Of a stretch of DNA of 64,000 bases, positions 18,474-28,253 are shown one piece after another. The notes beneath the pieces are model-generated. The model saw only the letters and a list, made by a program, of their open reading frames with translations, ran no database searches and was not told where the DNA came from. Every line of letters starts with the position of its first letter. Position 1 is the stretch's first letter. The position numbers and the translations under genes are program-made. Source of the stretch: Clostridia bacterium (GTDB lineage Bacteria; Bacillota; Clostridia; Oscillospirales; Acutalibacteraceae). The DNA lies in assembly GCA_017461235.1 (NCBI GenBank), contig JAFTYU010000005.1, positions 115,328 to 179,327 of the forward strand, given 5' to 3'.

Positions 18474-19055
18474 TTATCTTTTTTCGATAATTTTATCCGC
18501 AAGGCCGTATGCAACGGCTTCTTCGGCAGTAAGCCAATTATCACGCTCTGTATCGGCAAAAATTTCTTCAATGCTTTTGCCTGTGTTTTCTGCAAGGATT
18601 TTGTTTAAGCGTTCTTTAGTTCTTTTGATATGGTCTGCAGCAATAAGGATTTCGGTAGCCTGACCCTTTGCACCGCCGAGAGGCTGATGAATCATAACCT
18701 CTGCATTGGGGAGAATGTAACGTTTGCCCTTTGCACCTGAAGAGAAAAGGAATGCGCCCATAGATGCCGCTATACCCATACAGATTGTGGAAACATCACA
18801 TTTGATATACTGCATTGTATCGTAAATAGCAAGACCTGCAGTAACACTTCCGCCGGGACTGTTAATATAGAAATTAATGTCCTTTTCAGGGTCCTGACCT
18901 TCAAGGTAAAGCATCTGTGCAACTACGATGCTTGCAGTAGCATCGTTAACCTCATCAGAAAGAACAATAATTCTGTCATTGAGAAGTCTTGAAAAAATAT
19001 CGTATGAGCGTTCACCGCGATTGGTTTGCTCAACAACGTAAGGAACAAGTGCCAT
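18474..19055 (-). CDS. clpP: ATP-dependent Clp protease proteolytic subunit
   Basis: Tetradecameric serine protease, partner of ClpX encoded just downstream. 193 residues, the normal size. Catalytic Ser 98 sits in [14 protein letters not shown] and His 123 in [11 protein letters not shown]; the Asp lies in [12 protein letters not shown]. The N-terminus [16 protein letters not shown] is typical. GGAGGTTAATTTT precedes the ATG. Confidence 0.97.
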   Translation of the reverse strand: MALVPYVVEQTNRGERSYDIFSRLLNDRIIVLSDEVNDATASIVVAQMLYLEGQDPEKDINFYINSPGGSVTAGLAIYDTMQYIKCDVSTICMGIAASMGAFLFSSGAKGKRYILPNAEVMIHQPLGGAKGQATEILIAADHIKRTKERLNKILAENTGKSIEEIFADTERDNWLTAEEAVAYGLADKIIEKR

Positions 19056-19138
19056 AAAATTAACCTCCTAACAATTGTAACAGGATGATTATTGGAGTAA
19101 ATTAAAGGTTTTAATCACTCCGTTAAAATATACATATA

Positions 19139-19162
19139 CCGCCGCAGTAATAACTGTGGCGG
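19139..19162 (-). terminator. hairpin after tig (possible weak terminator)
   Basis: CCGCCACAGT pairs with ACTGCGGCGG around a TATT loop on the minus strand, followed by an A/T-rich but imperfect T tract. It may partly separate tig from clpP transcription. Confidence 0.5.
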
Positions 19163-19173
19163 CATTGTTTTAA

Positions 19174-20592
19174 TTATTCAGCGTCTTCTGCTTTTTCGTC
19201 AGCTTTCTTTGCAGTTGTCTTTTTTGCAGTTGTTTTCTTTGCGGGAGCCTTTTTTGCCGCCGGCTTTTCTTCCGCATCGGCAGTGTCTGCCTTGGGAGCA
19301 GCTTTCTTCTTTGCGGTTGCAACTGCTGTATCTTTTACGATATCCATTGCTTTTCTGCAAGCAAGGTCAGCCTTAACATCGTCAGCAGAAACAAGGGTTT
19401 TGATTTTATCCATAGGCATACCGTATGCATCTGCGTATGTTTTAAGCTCTGTTTCAACATCTTCATCTGTGATTTCGATATTTTCGAGAGCAGCAACTTT
19501 CTCAAGAGCAAGACGGAGCTTAACCTGTTTTTCTGCGCCATCCTTGTAGCTTTCGCGGAGCGCTGCCATATCCATACCGAGATACTGAAGATACATTTCA
19601 AGCTGAAGACCCTGTGAACGAAGTCTGTATTCAAACTCGTTAACCTGACCGTCAATTTCTTTTTCAATCATAACTGCAGGGATCTCTGCAACAACGTTGT
19701 CAACAAGAGTATCCATTACTGCACTTTCAAATGCACGGTCAGCAGCGGCTTCTTTTCTTGCTTTGATTTCTTCTTCAAGATGTTTTTCGTATTCGGCAAT
19801 TGTGTCGAATTCGCTGACGTCTTTAACAAACTCGTCATCGTATTTGGGAAGCTCTTTCTTCATAATCTTATGAAGCTTGATTTTGAATACAACAGCTTTG
19901 CCTGCAAGCTCTTCTGAACCGTAATCCTCGGGGAAAGTAACGTCGATATCAAATTCTTCGTCAACCTTGTGACCGATAACCTGCTCTTCAAAACCGGGAA
20001 TAAAGCTACCTGAACCGAGCTCAAGATCGTAGTTTTCGCCTTTGCCGCCGTCGAATGCTACGCCGTCAAGGAAACCTTCAAAGTCGATTGTTGCAATGTC
20101 GCCTTTTTTGGCTGCCTTGCCTTCAACTGCAACAAGCTTGGAATCTTTTTCAAGAGCCTTTTCAACTTCTTCTTTGATTTCTGCTTTTTTAACTGTAACT
20201 TTTTCCTTTTCAGCCTTGATACCCTTGTATGCTTTAAGCTCAACTTCGGGTTTAACAGTTACTTTAAATTTGATTGTGAAGCCGTTTTCACTGATATCAA
20301 CGATTTCATCGTCATAAGGTGCTGCAACAGGTACAATACCTGCTTCTTTAACAGCTGCTTCGTAAAGAGCACCGTACTCTGCATCGATTGCATCGTACCA
20401 GAAAGTTTCTTTACCATAGTAAGTTTCAATAATGTGCTTGGGAGCCTTACCCTTGCGGAAACCGGGAACATTATATTTACCCCTTGTTTTTGCATAAGCC
20501 TTTGAAACTGCTGCTTTGAAAGCGTCACCTTCAAGAGAAATTTCAACTGCATATACGTTTGTTTCGATTTTTTCGCAAGACTTTAAACTCAT
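19174..20592 (-). CDS. tig: trigger factor chaperone with a Lys/Ala-rich C-terminal tail
   Basis: Ribosome-bound chaperone and peptidyl-prolyl isomerase. 472 residues: ribosome-docking motif GFRKGKAP at residues 44-51, a PPIase domain (about 155-245, GDIATIDFEGFLDGVAF) and a helical C-terminal domain. The last 45 residues form a repetitive Lys/Ala/Thr tail (PAKKTTAKKTTAKKADEK) that makes the protein longer than the usual 430 or so residues and resembles the basic tails of histone H1-like proteins. It heads the clpP-clpX-lon cluster, as is common in Firmicutes. Confidence 0.95.
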   Translation of the reverse strand: MSLKSCEKIETNVYAVEISLEGDAFKAAVSKAYAKTRGKYNVPGFRKGKAPKHIIETYYGKETFWYDAIDAEYGALYEAAVKEAGIVPVAAPYDDEIVDISENGFTIKFKVTVKPEVELKAYKGIKAEKEKVTVKKAEIKEEVEKALEKDSKLVAVEGKAAKKGDIATIDFEGFLDGVAFDGGKGENYDLELGSGSFIPGFEEQVIGHKVDEEFDIDVTFPEDYGSEELAGKAVVFKIKLHKIMKKELPKYDDEFVKDVSEFDTIAEYEKHLEEEIKARKEAAADRAFESAVMDTLVDNVVAEIPAVMIEKEIDGQVNEFEYRLRSQGLQLEMYLQYLGMDMAALRESYKDGAEKQVKLRLALEKVAALENIEITDEDVETELKTYADAYGMPMDKIKTLVSADDVKADLACRKAMDIVKDTAVATAKKKAAPKADTADAEEKPAAKKAPAKKTTAKKTTAKKADEKAEDAE

Positions 20593-20654
20593 TTGAATTA
20601 CATCCTTTCATTTGCGAACATATTTGCTTTTAATAAACATATATTAACTGCGAA

Positions 20655-20683
20655 ATTATATCATAATAATTCGCGAATTTCTA
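20655..20683 (-). promoter_or_regulatory. tig promoter with a palindrome in the spacer
   Basis: TATAAT (20660-20655) with a weak -35 TAGAAA (20683-20678) at 17 nt. The perfect palindrome AATTCGCGAATT (20668-20679) occupies the spacer and is a candidate repressor site. Confidence 0.45.
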
Positions 20684-20765
20684 CTGTTTTTTTAATAAAT
20701 TTCTAATATTTGGTAAAATAATGGAAATATTTTTGAAAAATCTTCTTATTTCCGAGTAAAACAAG

Positions 20766-21455
20766 TTACGGAACAATTAATTTAGGTGTAAAACCCAGAT
20801 AATCAGCCGAAACGAGATTGAAAGAAATACCTTCATATTCAACTCTGGCACAAGACGGTGCAACAAATCCGTGAAGATGACCGAAATAGCAACGTTTAAC
20901 TTCAAACTCTTTTAACACGTCAAGAAGCTCATCACAACGCTGAATTTCATTAACAGGCGGATAATGAAGGAAGGCTATTATTTCTCCCCCTGATTCGGAT
21001 GCAGCTTTTAACGATGTACGCAGACGTCCCGCCTCACGAAGAATGACCTTATGGACATCCCCTTCAGAATCATCATAAAACCATCCGCGAGTACCTGCAA
21101 GGGCGAACCCTTCAACAGAATATGAATTATTATGAATAATCTTTATCGAATCAAAACCGTTTTCATCTAAAAACCTTGTCATTTTAGACATTGTGTTCCA
21201 CCAATAGTCGTGGTTGCCTTTTAAAATATACTTTGTGCCGTTCAACGAATGAAGAAAAGCAAAATCTTTTTTTGCATCTTCAAAATTCATTGCCCATGAA
21301 ATATCTCCCGGTATAACAACGCTGTCTGTTTCACACACTACGCTGTTCCAGTTGTTTTCAAGTCGTTTGGTGTAATCCGTCCATCCGCGGAAAACGTCCA
21401 TCGGTTTATCTACAGATAAAGAAAGATGTGTGTCACCGATTGCAAATAAGGACAT
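20766..21455 (-). CDS. calcineurin-like metallophosphoesterase
   Basis: 229 residues with the full metal-binding set of the family: FAIGDTHLSL (DxH), VIPGDISWAM (GDxx), KGNHDYWW (GNHD), and GHLHGF (GHxH) near the C-terminus. A dinuclear metal centre and a cytosolic location are expected. The substrate is unknown; phosphodiesters or nucleotides are usual. It follows thrC by 16 nt. Confidence 0.88.
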   Translation of the reverse strand: MSLFAIGDTHLSLSVDKPMDVFRGWTDYTKRLENNWNSVVCETDSVVIPGDISWAMNFEDAKKDFAFLHSLNGTKYILKGNHDYWWNTMSKMTRFLDENGFDSIKIIHNNSYSVEGFALAGTRGWFYDDSEGDVHKVILREAGRLRTSLKAASESGGEIIAFLHYPPVNEIQRCDELLDVLKEFEVKRCYFGHLHGFVAPSCARVEYEGISFNLVSADYLGFTPKLIVP

Positions 21456-21471
21456 CGGAAACCCCTTTCCG

Positions 21472-22968
21472 TCAGATACCTAACATTCCGAACACAACGT
21501 CAGCCATATCCTCTTTTGAAGTTACCTGTGTAAATCTTACTGCTTTGCCTTTAAGGGCAGAAAGCTGTTCAGGTGCTTTCAAAGAAGATATTTCTTCAAG
21601 AGCGGCAACGGTGCTGAACTCGTCTTCATATTCTTTATCACTCTTTTCAACTGCAGAAAGAACGGCTTTTGAAAACTTGAAGGGTGATGCGGTTGAAGCA
21701 ACAACAACGGGTGTTTTATCCCCTGTTTTTTCAATATATGCATCGCACACATTAAGGGCAACGGAAGTATGAGTATCGGCAAGATAACCGTAGTCGCTAT
21801 ATGTTGAATTAATGGTCTTTGCGGTGTCAACATCATCACAACAACCTGCATAAAACAAGTCTTTAATCTGTGCTTTAACGCTGTCGCAAACCGTATATTT
21901 ACCATCAGCTTTGAGCTTCCCGAACCAGTCGTTTATAGTTCCATCATTTCTGCCGCAAAGGATATAAAGAAGTCTTTCAAGGTTGCTTGAAATAAGGATA
22001 TCCATTGAAGGAGAAACTGTTGTGAAGAAACTGCGGTTTCTGTCATAAACTCCTGTTTCAATAAAATCGGTGAGAACGTTATTGGCATTGGACGCGCAAA
22101 TAAGCTTATTAATGGGCAAGCCCATTTCTTTTGCAAAATAAGCCGCCAGAATATTACCGAAATTACCTGTGGGGACAACAACATTTATTTTATCGCCGAA
22201 GCTAACGGTACCGTTATTGACCATATCACAATAAGCGGAAACGTAGTAAACAATCTGAGGGGCAAGTCTGCCCCAGTTTATAGAGTTGGCTGATGAGAAG
22301 ACGAGATTGTTTTTCTCAAATCTGTCGAGAATTTCTTTATTGGTGAAGATATTTTTAACACCCGTCTGGCAATCATCGAAGTTGCCGTAAACCGCACACA
22401 CACCAACGTTGTCGCCATCCTGCGTAGTCATCTGAAGCTTCTGCATGGGGCTGACACCGTCGTTGGGATAGAAAACAAGAATCTTTGTGCCTTCAACATC
22501 CTTGAAGCCCTCGAGAGCAGCTTTACCCGTATCACCTGAAGTAGCAACAAGAATTACGATTTCTTTATCTTTAAGATTCTTTTTAGCAGAAACCGTAAGA
22601 AGATAAGGGAGAATCTGCAAAGCCATATCCTTGAAAGCGCAGGTAGGACCCTTGAAAAGCTCAAGAATATTAACGTTATCGTGAAGCTTAACCACGGGTG
22701 CAACAAATTCGGAGTCAAATTTGCCGTCTTTGTATGCACCTTCGACACAATAATCAAGCTCATCCGCAGTAAAATCGGTAAGGTAAAGACCCAAAACCTT
22801 CTTTGCGCGTTCTTTATAATTAACACCGCAAAGAGCCTTGATTTCATCGGCACTCATTTGGGGAATTGACTCGGGAATATATAAACCGCCGTCGGGTGAA
22901 ATACCGTCTGTAATGGCTTTTGAAGCCGTAACTTTTACACTGTTATCTCTTGTTGAAGTATAGAACAC
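21472..22968 (-). CDS. thrC: threonine synthase
   Basis: PLP enzyme that makes threonine from O-phosphohomoserine. About 498 residues, the long threonine synthase form. The N-terminus FYTSTRDNSVKVTASKAI and the PLP-lysine segment FKGPTCAFKDMALQ identify it, with the phosphate loop ATSGDTGKAALEGF. The start is set at GTG 22968 by homology to family N-termini and a nearby AAGGA; an upstream ATG has no ribosome binding site. A promoter lies at 23016-23044. Confidence 0.94.
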   Translation of the reverse strand: MFYTSTRDNSVKVTASKAITDGISPDGGLYIPESIPQMSADEIKALCGVNYKERAKKVLGLYLTDFTADELDYCVEGAYKDGKFDSEFVAPVVKLHDNVNILELFKGPTCAFKDMALQILPYLLTVSAKKNLKDKEIVILVATSGDTGKAALEGFKDVEGTKILVFYPNDGVSPMQKLQMTTQDGDNVGVCAVYGNFDDCQTGVKNIFTNKEILDRFEKNNLVFSSANSINWGRLAPQIVYYVSAYCDMVNNGTVSFGDKINVVVPTGNFGNILAAYFAKEMGLPINKLICASNANNVLTDFIETGVYDRNRSFFTTVSPSMDILISSNLERLLYILCGRNDGTINDWFGKLKADGKYTVCDSVKAQIKDLFYAGCCDDVDTAKTINSTYSDYGYLADTHTSVALNVCDAYIEKTGDKTPVVVASTASPFKFSKAVLSAVEKSDKEYEDEFSTVAALEEISSLKAPEQLSALKGKAVRFTQVTSKEDMADVVFGMLGI

Positions 22969-23015
22969 AACAAACACATCCTTAGATTTTAATCGCACTT
23001 ATGCATTATCAATTT

Positions 23016-23044
23016 ATTTTACCAAAGGGTGTAAAAATTGTCAA
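23016..23044 (-). promoter_or_regulatory. thrC promoter
   Basis: TTGACA (23044-23039), 17-nt spacer, TAAAAT (23021-23016). It overlaps the stop codon of the upstream dacF-like gene. Confidence 0.7.
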
Positions 23045-24294
23045 GCATTTGTGAAGGGATATGCTGTTTTTCCATTGGAAATAAAATTAAAAACTTTTAA
23101 CAGACAATCAAAATATGTGAGTTTGAGAGCTTCTGTTTGCGACGTTATTTTATACTGACAAATCTCATCTTCACCCACAGTTATTTTGACACTGCCTAAA
23201 GTCTGATTTTCATACACGGGTGCATTTACACTTTCACACAAATCCACGGTAACCTTTACCTTTTCTTCATCGCCTTTTTTTATAAGAACAGGAGAAATTT
23301 GCGGTGCTTTAACAGTAACACTATTAACTCTGCCTCCATTGACAATTACGCTTTTAAGAAGTTTCATATCAATTTCGGGAGCATAACAGGTGTAATTCGA
23401 AAAGCCCCAACTGAGCATTGCTTTAGCAGTTTCGAAACGGTCGGTACTGTTTTCACTACCCATAACAACGGCAACAAGATGCAGATTATCACGCTTTGCA
23501 CTGGCAGAAACGCAACACCCTGCTTTAGCAGTAGTTCCTGTTTTAAGACCCGTTGTGCCTTCATAAAATCGCACAAGCTTATTGGTGTTGACAAGTTCTG
23601 TTTCGCCGTTTCTCAAAGAGTCCATCCACACGGTTGTGTACTCAGTTATAAACTCGTGTTTAAGTAATTCACAGGACATAAGTGCAATATCCCGTGAAGT
23701 AGTCAGATGTTCGTCTGTAGCGTCATCAAGACCCGTTGCATTCACAAAATGAGTATTTTTCATACCCAACTCCTTAGCCCTTGCATTCATCAGATTTATA
23801 AAGGCTTCTTCACTACCTGATATATACTCACCTAAAAGCGTTGCCGCATCATTTGCGCTACCTATAACCGTAGCACGAAGAAGCTCATCAACACTCATCT
23901 GCTCCCCTTCTTCAAGCCAGATCTGCGAGCCACCTTTAGAAGCGGCGTTCTGCGAACAGGGAACTTTATCTGCAAGGGTTATACGTTTGGTAGTTATGGC
24001 CTCGGCAACGAGAAGAATCGTCATAATTTTAGTTACTGATGCAGGGAAAAGTTTCACGTCAGCATTATATTCCATCAACACTTTACCTGTCGCCACATCC
24101 ATAAGCACCGCTGACTTCGCCTTGACATCAACCGGTAGCTTACTGACATCATCGCCGTCAGGAACGCTCGACGTAAAAGTTGACGGCAATTCTATATCTT
24201 CATTCTCCTTAGCTACTCTATCTGCCGCAAAACCTATAACGGATAACTGAAAAAATATTGCCACACACAATAATACGCCTAAAAACTTTTTCAT
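23041..24294 (-). CDS. D-alanyl-D-alanine carboxypeptidase (PBP5/DacF family)
   Basis: Secreted, membrane-associated penicillin-binding protein that trims the terminal D-Ala of peptidoglycan stem peptides. 417 residues with signal peptide (MKKFLGVLLCVAIFFQLSV...), active-site Ser in PASVTKIMTILLV (SxxK), SAND (SxN) and LKTGTTAKAG (KTG). A PBP5-type beta-rich C-terminal domain follows. The start is the ATG preceded by AAAGGTG; the longer frame upstream is not needed and would disrupt the signal peptide. Confidence 0.93.
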   Translation of the reverse strand: MKKFLGVLLCVAIFFQLSVIGFAADRVAKENEDIELPSTFTSSVPDGDDVSKLPVDVKAKSAVLMDVATGKVLMEYNADVKLFPASVTKIMTILLVAEAITTKRITLADKVPCSQNAASKGGSQIWLEEGEQMSVDELLRATVIGSANDAATLLGEYISGSEEAFINLMNARAKELGMKNTHFVNATGLDDATDEHLTTSRDIALMSCELLKHEFITEYTTVWMDSLRNGETELVNTNKLVRFYEGTTGLKTGTTAKAGCCVSASAKRDNLHLVAVVMGSENSTDRFETAKAMLSWGFSNYTCYAPEIDMKLLKSVIVNGGRVNSVTVKAPQISPVLIKKGDEEKVKVTVDLCESVNAPVYENQTLGSVKITVGEDEICQYKITSQTEALKLTYFDCLLKVFNFISNGKTAYPFTNA

Positions 24295-24354
24295 AATATT
24301 CACCTTTTCATATAATATTTGTTTCGTAAATATATATGACAGGATGAAATGCAA

Positions 24355-24451
24355 AATTCAATATGCAGAATGCAAAATTATCGGGGCAAAGCCGATTGTA
24401 ATGCCAAACGCAGGTCTCGAAATTATTCATTAATGATCATTCATTATTCAT
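24355..24451. other. repeat-like intergenic stretch
   Basis: Contains ATGCAAAATTCAATATGCAGAATGCAAAATT-type short repeats (split here: ATGCAAAATTCAATATGC, then AGAATGCAAAATTAT) and an ATTCATT-rich tract. It resembles a decayed non-coding repeat. No gene seen. Confidence 0.3.
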
Positions 24452-24485
24452 AAAAAAAGCCTTCCGCCGAAACGGAAGGCTTTTT
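24452..24485. terminator. terminator after prmA
   Basis: AAAGCCTTCCG / CGGAAGGCTTTTT hairpin with A-run and T-run on opposite sides, so it can act in both directions. It terminates the tcdA-yhaM-DUF2804-prmA run. Confidence 0.8.
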
Positions 24486-24491
24486 ATATCA

Positions 24492-25409
24492 TTACTCACA
24501 CACAAGGCACACCCAGCCGCCGTTTTCTATGCGACGTACTATTTTAAGCCCTGCATTTTCAAGGGAAGCACATACTTCATCTGCTCTTGTATCGATAATA
24601 CCCGATGCTATGAACCTTGCTCCCGGGAGCATAAAGTCACGGACTTGTGTACTGAAAAGTTTTATAATATCCGCAACAATATTAGCCACTACGATACTGT
24701 ATTTTTCTGTAACTTTATCGGCAAGATCACCGCATACGAACTGTAAATCCGACTCATTTATTGAGTTCATTTTTGCATTTTCGTTTGCGGTTTTAACTGC
24801 CACTTCGTCAATATCCACACCAAATCCCTTTTGCGCTCCCAAAAGCATTGCGGCTATTGCTAAAATACCGCTACCACAACCGATATCCAGAACGGTATCT
24901 TCATCTGTCACTATTTCATCGAGCACTTCGAGACAAAGTCTTGTCGTATCATGGGTGCCTGTTCCGAAAGCTGCACCCGGTTCAATGTTCAGAACAGCTC
25001 TGTCACCGCTATCATAATCATCTATCCACGTAGGACGGATAAAAAGTCTTTCACCGATAGGTGTGGGTTTGAAATAAGCTTTCCATTTATCTGCCCAATC
25101 CTCCTCGGAGCAACCGTCGGTTTCGATTTTATAAGTAATATTTTCCGCGTCAAGTCTTTCGGATATGAAAGAGACTGCCTCCTGAGGATTCATACCTTCT
25201 TCAAGGTAGATGTGAATTATAGATTCTTCCCTGTTTTTCTTGAGCAAATCTTCGTCAATAAGATCTATGTGAGCTATTTCCCACGCCTCATTTTCAAGAT
25301 TACTGTAATCTTCGATATAAATACCGTAAGGTACGGTCATAACTGCGATACCCGAAGCTCTTTCGGTATGCTCTGTGGGGATAGATATTTTAACTTCAGT
25401 ATATTCCAT
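24492..25409 (-). CDS. prmA: ribosomal protein L11 methyltransferase
   Basis: SAM-dependent methyltransferase that trimethylates ribosomal protein L11. 305 residues: an N-terminal substrate-recognition domain, then the catalytic domain with GTGTHDTTRLCLEVL, VLDIGCGSGILAIAA (SAM-binding motif I) and the NIVADI acceptor motif. The ATG at 25409 has GAGGTG upstream. Last gene of a four-gene minus-strand run. Confidence 0.94.
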   Translation of the reverse strand: MEYTEVKISIPTEHTERASGIAVMTVPYGIYIEDYSNLENEAWEIAHIDLIDEDLLKKNREESIIHIYLEEGMNPQEAVSFISERLDAENITYKIETDGCSEEDWADKWKAYFKPTPIGERLFIRPTWIDDYDSGDRAVLNIEPGAAFGTGTHDTTRLCLEVLDEIVTDEDTVLDIGCGSGILAIAAMLLGAQKGFGVDIDEVAVKTANENAKMNSINESDLQFVCGDLADKVTEKYSIVVANIVADIIKLFSTQVRDFMLPGARFIASGIIDTRADEVCASLENAGLKIVRRIENGGWVCLVCE

Positions 25410-25417
25410 TACACACC

Positions 25418-26449
25418 TCAATATTTGTTATGTACATCTTCCGCAAAGCAAAGGCAATCTTTGATTTCAAGTACTGTGCCGTCATCAAGCACAGCTTTAC
25501 CGCTGAGTCTGCCGAAAACCTGATGCTGGTCGGTAATGATAAACTTAACATCAATCTTTGCGGCACGGTCAAGAATTGGTATAAATTCCATTTCAAATCT
25601 TCCGTCGCTTGAAGTGAATGTCCACGGGTCGGTATAACCGCTTTCAGGTATATTAAAAGTAACATCATCAAGTTTATGGCACTTGCCGTCATAAAAAAGC
25701 ATATTTTCGCTTGCTGCGGTAGTGTCACCGAAGCCGTAACCGATATTGAAGCCGAATGGCTTGCCGTTAACGGTCATATTGCCCGAGCCCCAATACCACG
25801 TATTGTCGTAAGTCCATACACCCCTGCCCCAATCGAGAGTACCGTAATCTGTTTCGGGGTTGAGCTCATAGACTACGCCGTCATACTCAATAGTACCGCT
25901 TGCGCGCATACAGTTGATTTTCTGATTATAATAAAACGCTGTTTTCTTTTCCTTCCAAGGGGTTGCGATAACCATTGTATCCATAGGCGGTTGAGAAAGC
26001 GTAATATTGCATTTAAGGTCTTTTTCTTTGTTAAATTTCTTATAATCACAACGGAGAACTCTTTTTTGCTCTGCCGCGGTAAAAGACATATCAAGGCGTT
26101 TATCTTTGTATTTTGTAACGCCGCAAGCACTTGATACAGGGAGCCTGAGCTTACCCATAGGGAATGCATTGAGTATAGTTTCGGTGTGCTCCCAGGGCTT
26201 CTCTCCCAAATCAAGGAAGGAAGCAGACTGCAAGCCGATATATCCGTCATCGGAAATGGTAAATGCAACGGCAATATCGTGTTCTTCGGAAACTACGAGA
26301 TAGTAATCCCATTCTTTAATTCTGAATTTAGGTGCTTTTATATCATCGCGCGAGTATTCCTGAACCAGTTGTTTTGACCAACCGGGTTCACGCAAAGAGC
26401 CATCTTCTTTTAAAAGTTTTTGTACATTAGTTACTTCGTGATTTCTCAT
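25418..26449 (-). CDS. DUF2804 family protein
   Basis: 343 residues matching my recollection of the DUF2804 family: the N-terminal KEDGSLREPGWS motif, a beta-rich body, and the Trp-rich centre DYGTLDWGRGVWTYDNTWYW. No signal peptide or membrane segment. The biochemical role of the family is not established. It is embedded between yhaM and prmA with short gaps, so it is co-transcribed with RNA-related genes, which does not prove a shared role. Confidence 0.8.
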   Translation of the reverse strand: MRNHEVTNVQKLLKEDGSLREPGWSKQLVQEYSRDDIKAPKFRIKEWDYYLVVSEEHDIAVAFTISDDGYIGLQSASFLDLGEKPWEHTETILNAFPMGKLRLPVSSACGVTKYKDKRLDMSFTAAEQKRVLRCDYKKFNKEKDLKCNITLSQPPMDTMVIATPWKEKKTAFYYNQKINCMRASGTIEYDGVVYELNPETDYGTLDWGRGVWTYDNTWYWGSGNMTVNGKPFGFNIGYGFGDTTAASENMLFYDGKCHKLDDVTFNIPESGYTDPWTFTSSDGRFEMEFIPILDRAAKIDVKFIITDQHQVFGRLSGKAVLDDGTVLEIKDCLCFAEDVHNKY

Positions 26450-26464
26450 TTTGCTCTCTCCCTA

Positions 26465-27448
26465 TTATTCATCAATAATGTTTGCCTGAGGCTGAACATC
26501 GATTCTGCCATGGTTATAAAAACGTCTGTTATCCAACATCCACAGACGGTTTGTAAAGCCGCCTTTTTCAACATCTTTAATCGCATCTGCCATTTCATAA
26601 ATGTTTGCATCAAACATATCAAGTTGAGAAAGAACCTCCGCTTCAATGAATCCGGGACGAACTGCCGCACCAAACTCAAGCTGACCGTGATGAGAAATCA
26701 GCATATGCTGAAGTAAAAATTTCTTTTCACTTGTTACGTTCAACTCGTCACATTTTCTGCCTACGTCTTCTGCACCCATCACAAGATGACCGAGAAGCAT
26801 TCCCTCAAGAGTGTGACCATCAATGACACCGGCATCATTCACGCTGTATTCGCGAATTTTTGCGATATCGTGAAGAATCGCACCGGATACAAGCAACTCG
26901 CGATCAATACAGGGATAAATATCACACACGCATTGCGCAAGCCGCACAATGGAAAGCGTATGATAAAGAAGTCCGCCAACCATTGCATGGTGAAGTTTTT
27001 CCGCCGCAGGGAAAGTGAGCAACGCCTTTTTATTGTCACCAATCATCCCCAATACTACCGCTTTGAGTTCATTGTCATTAAAGTCGTTAACAATATCAAG
27101 AATTGTATTTAACATATCGTCACCGGTACAATCGGCAGATTTAACGTAATCCGAAACATTAACATTATCCTGCTCCGTTACAGAGCGGATACGTTGAACA
27201 ATAAACTGGTCATTACCGTTATACTGTTGCAATGTACCGCGCACTTTAACAAGTGTATTAGCTTGTGGTAACGGTGTTATTTCTTCACGATAATCCCATA
27301 ATTTTGCGAAGATTTCACCATCTTTATCTCCAAGAATCATATCAAGATAAAAAGTTCCGTTTTTCGCAGATTTTTTATCACAACTTTTTACAAGAGCAAA
27401 TCCTTCATAAAGACCTGCTTTTTCACACTGTGTAAAATTCATAAGCAC
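26465..27448 (-). CDS. yhaM: 3'-5' exoribonuclease YhaM family
   Basis: 327 residues: an N-terminal OB-fold nucleic-acid-binding domain (about 10-90, with AKLWDYREEITP) and a C-terminal HD hydrolase domain (HAMVGGLLYHTLSIVRLA, AILHDIAKIREY, HMLISHHGQLEFG). This arrangement is that of Bacillus YhaM/CBF1 exonucleases that degrade RNA and possibly DNA. A GTG start with GAGG upstream is used; an ATG two codons later is an alternative. Confidence 0.87.
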   Translation of the reverse strand: MLMNFTQCEKAGLYEGFALVKSCDKKSAKNGTFYLDMILGDKDGEIFAKLWDYREEITPLPQANTLVKVRGTLQQYNGNDQFIVQRIRSVTEQDNVNVSDYVKSADCTGDDMLNTILDIVNDFNDNELKAVVLGMIGDNKKALLTFPAAEKLHHAMVGGLLYHTLSIVRLAQCVCDIYPCIDRELLVSGAILHDIAKIREYSVNDAGVIDGHTLEGMLLGHLVMGAEDVGRKCDELNVTSEKKFLLQHMLISHHGQLEFGAAVRPGFIEAEVLSQLDMFDANIYEMADAIKDVEKGGFTNRLWMLDNRRFYNHGRIDVQPQANIIDE

Positions 27449-27456
27449 ATGTCACC

Positions 27457-28143
27457 TCATTTTATATCCGCTATACAACGTATAACGTAAGAACTGATTA
27501 AATACCCTGCCACAGGCGGAGTAAAGGACATAGAACCCGGTACGGACGAATCGGTTTTCACGGGCTCTTCTTCAGAATAAACGACAGTCAGCTTATCGAT
27601 ACCGCGTTTTCTTAATTCTCTGCGCATAACCCGAGCCAACGGACAAACACTTGTTTTGGTGATATCAGCAATTTTAAGCATCTCGGGATGAAGCTTATTA
27701 CCCGTACCCATTGATGAAATAACAGGCACGCCCGCGTCTTTTGCGCGCACCGCAAGCTCAAGCTTTGCAGTAACATTATCTATACAATCAACTATAAAAT
27801 CATATTTTCTTAAATCAATCTCACAAGCAGTTTCAGGAAGATAGAACAAATCATATTTGTGTATAACCATATCCGGATTTATTGTCATAAGACGTTCTGC
27901 CGCAGCGTCAGTCTTTTTCATACCCACGGTATTATCCGTTGCTATAATCTGCCTGTTTATGTTAGTTATATCAACCACGTCTTTATCGACTATACCCATT
28001 GTTCCTACACCTGCGCGGGCAAGGGCTTCCGCCGCGGCACCGCCCACGCCGCCCAGACCAAAAATTATTACGGAAGAATTTTTAATTAATTCCATCTTTT
28101 CGTTACCGATAACACGAACGGTACGGGAAAATCTTTCATCCAT
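27457..28143 (-). CDS. tcdA: tRNA threonylcarbamoyladenosine dehydratase
   Basis: ThiF/E1-like ATP-dependent enzyme that cyclises t6A37 to ct6A in tRNAs reading ANN codons. 228 residues with nucleotide-binding VIIFGLGGVGGAAAEALARAG, conserved DITNINRQI and DCIDNVTAKLEL; a Cys-containing loop TSVCPLARVMRREL follows. The start at 28143 is set by GGCGGTGAG and by the family N-terminus (FSRTVRVIG). The frame extends further upstream but that part is non-homologous. Confidence 0.9.
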   Translation of the reverse strand: MDERFSRTVRVIGNEKMELIKNSSVIIFGLGGVGGAAAEALARAGVGTMGIVDKDVVDITNINRQIIATDNTVGMKKTDAAAERLMTINPDMVIHKYDLFYLPETACEIDLRKYDFIVDCIDNVTAKLELAVRAKDAGVPVISSMGTGNKLHPEMLKIADITKTSVCPLARVMRRELRKRGIDKLTVVYSEEEPVKTDSSVPGSMSFTPPVAGYLISSYVIRCIADIK

Positions 28144-28253
28144 AAACTCACCGCCTGCAGAGTGAATGTATCCGAACCAAATATTCCTTGAATATCCGGA
28201 CGCACGCACCCCTGTAATTCTTTGCCTTGCAAAATATGACTGTATATGAATAT

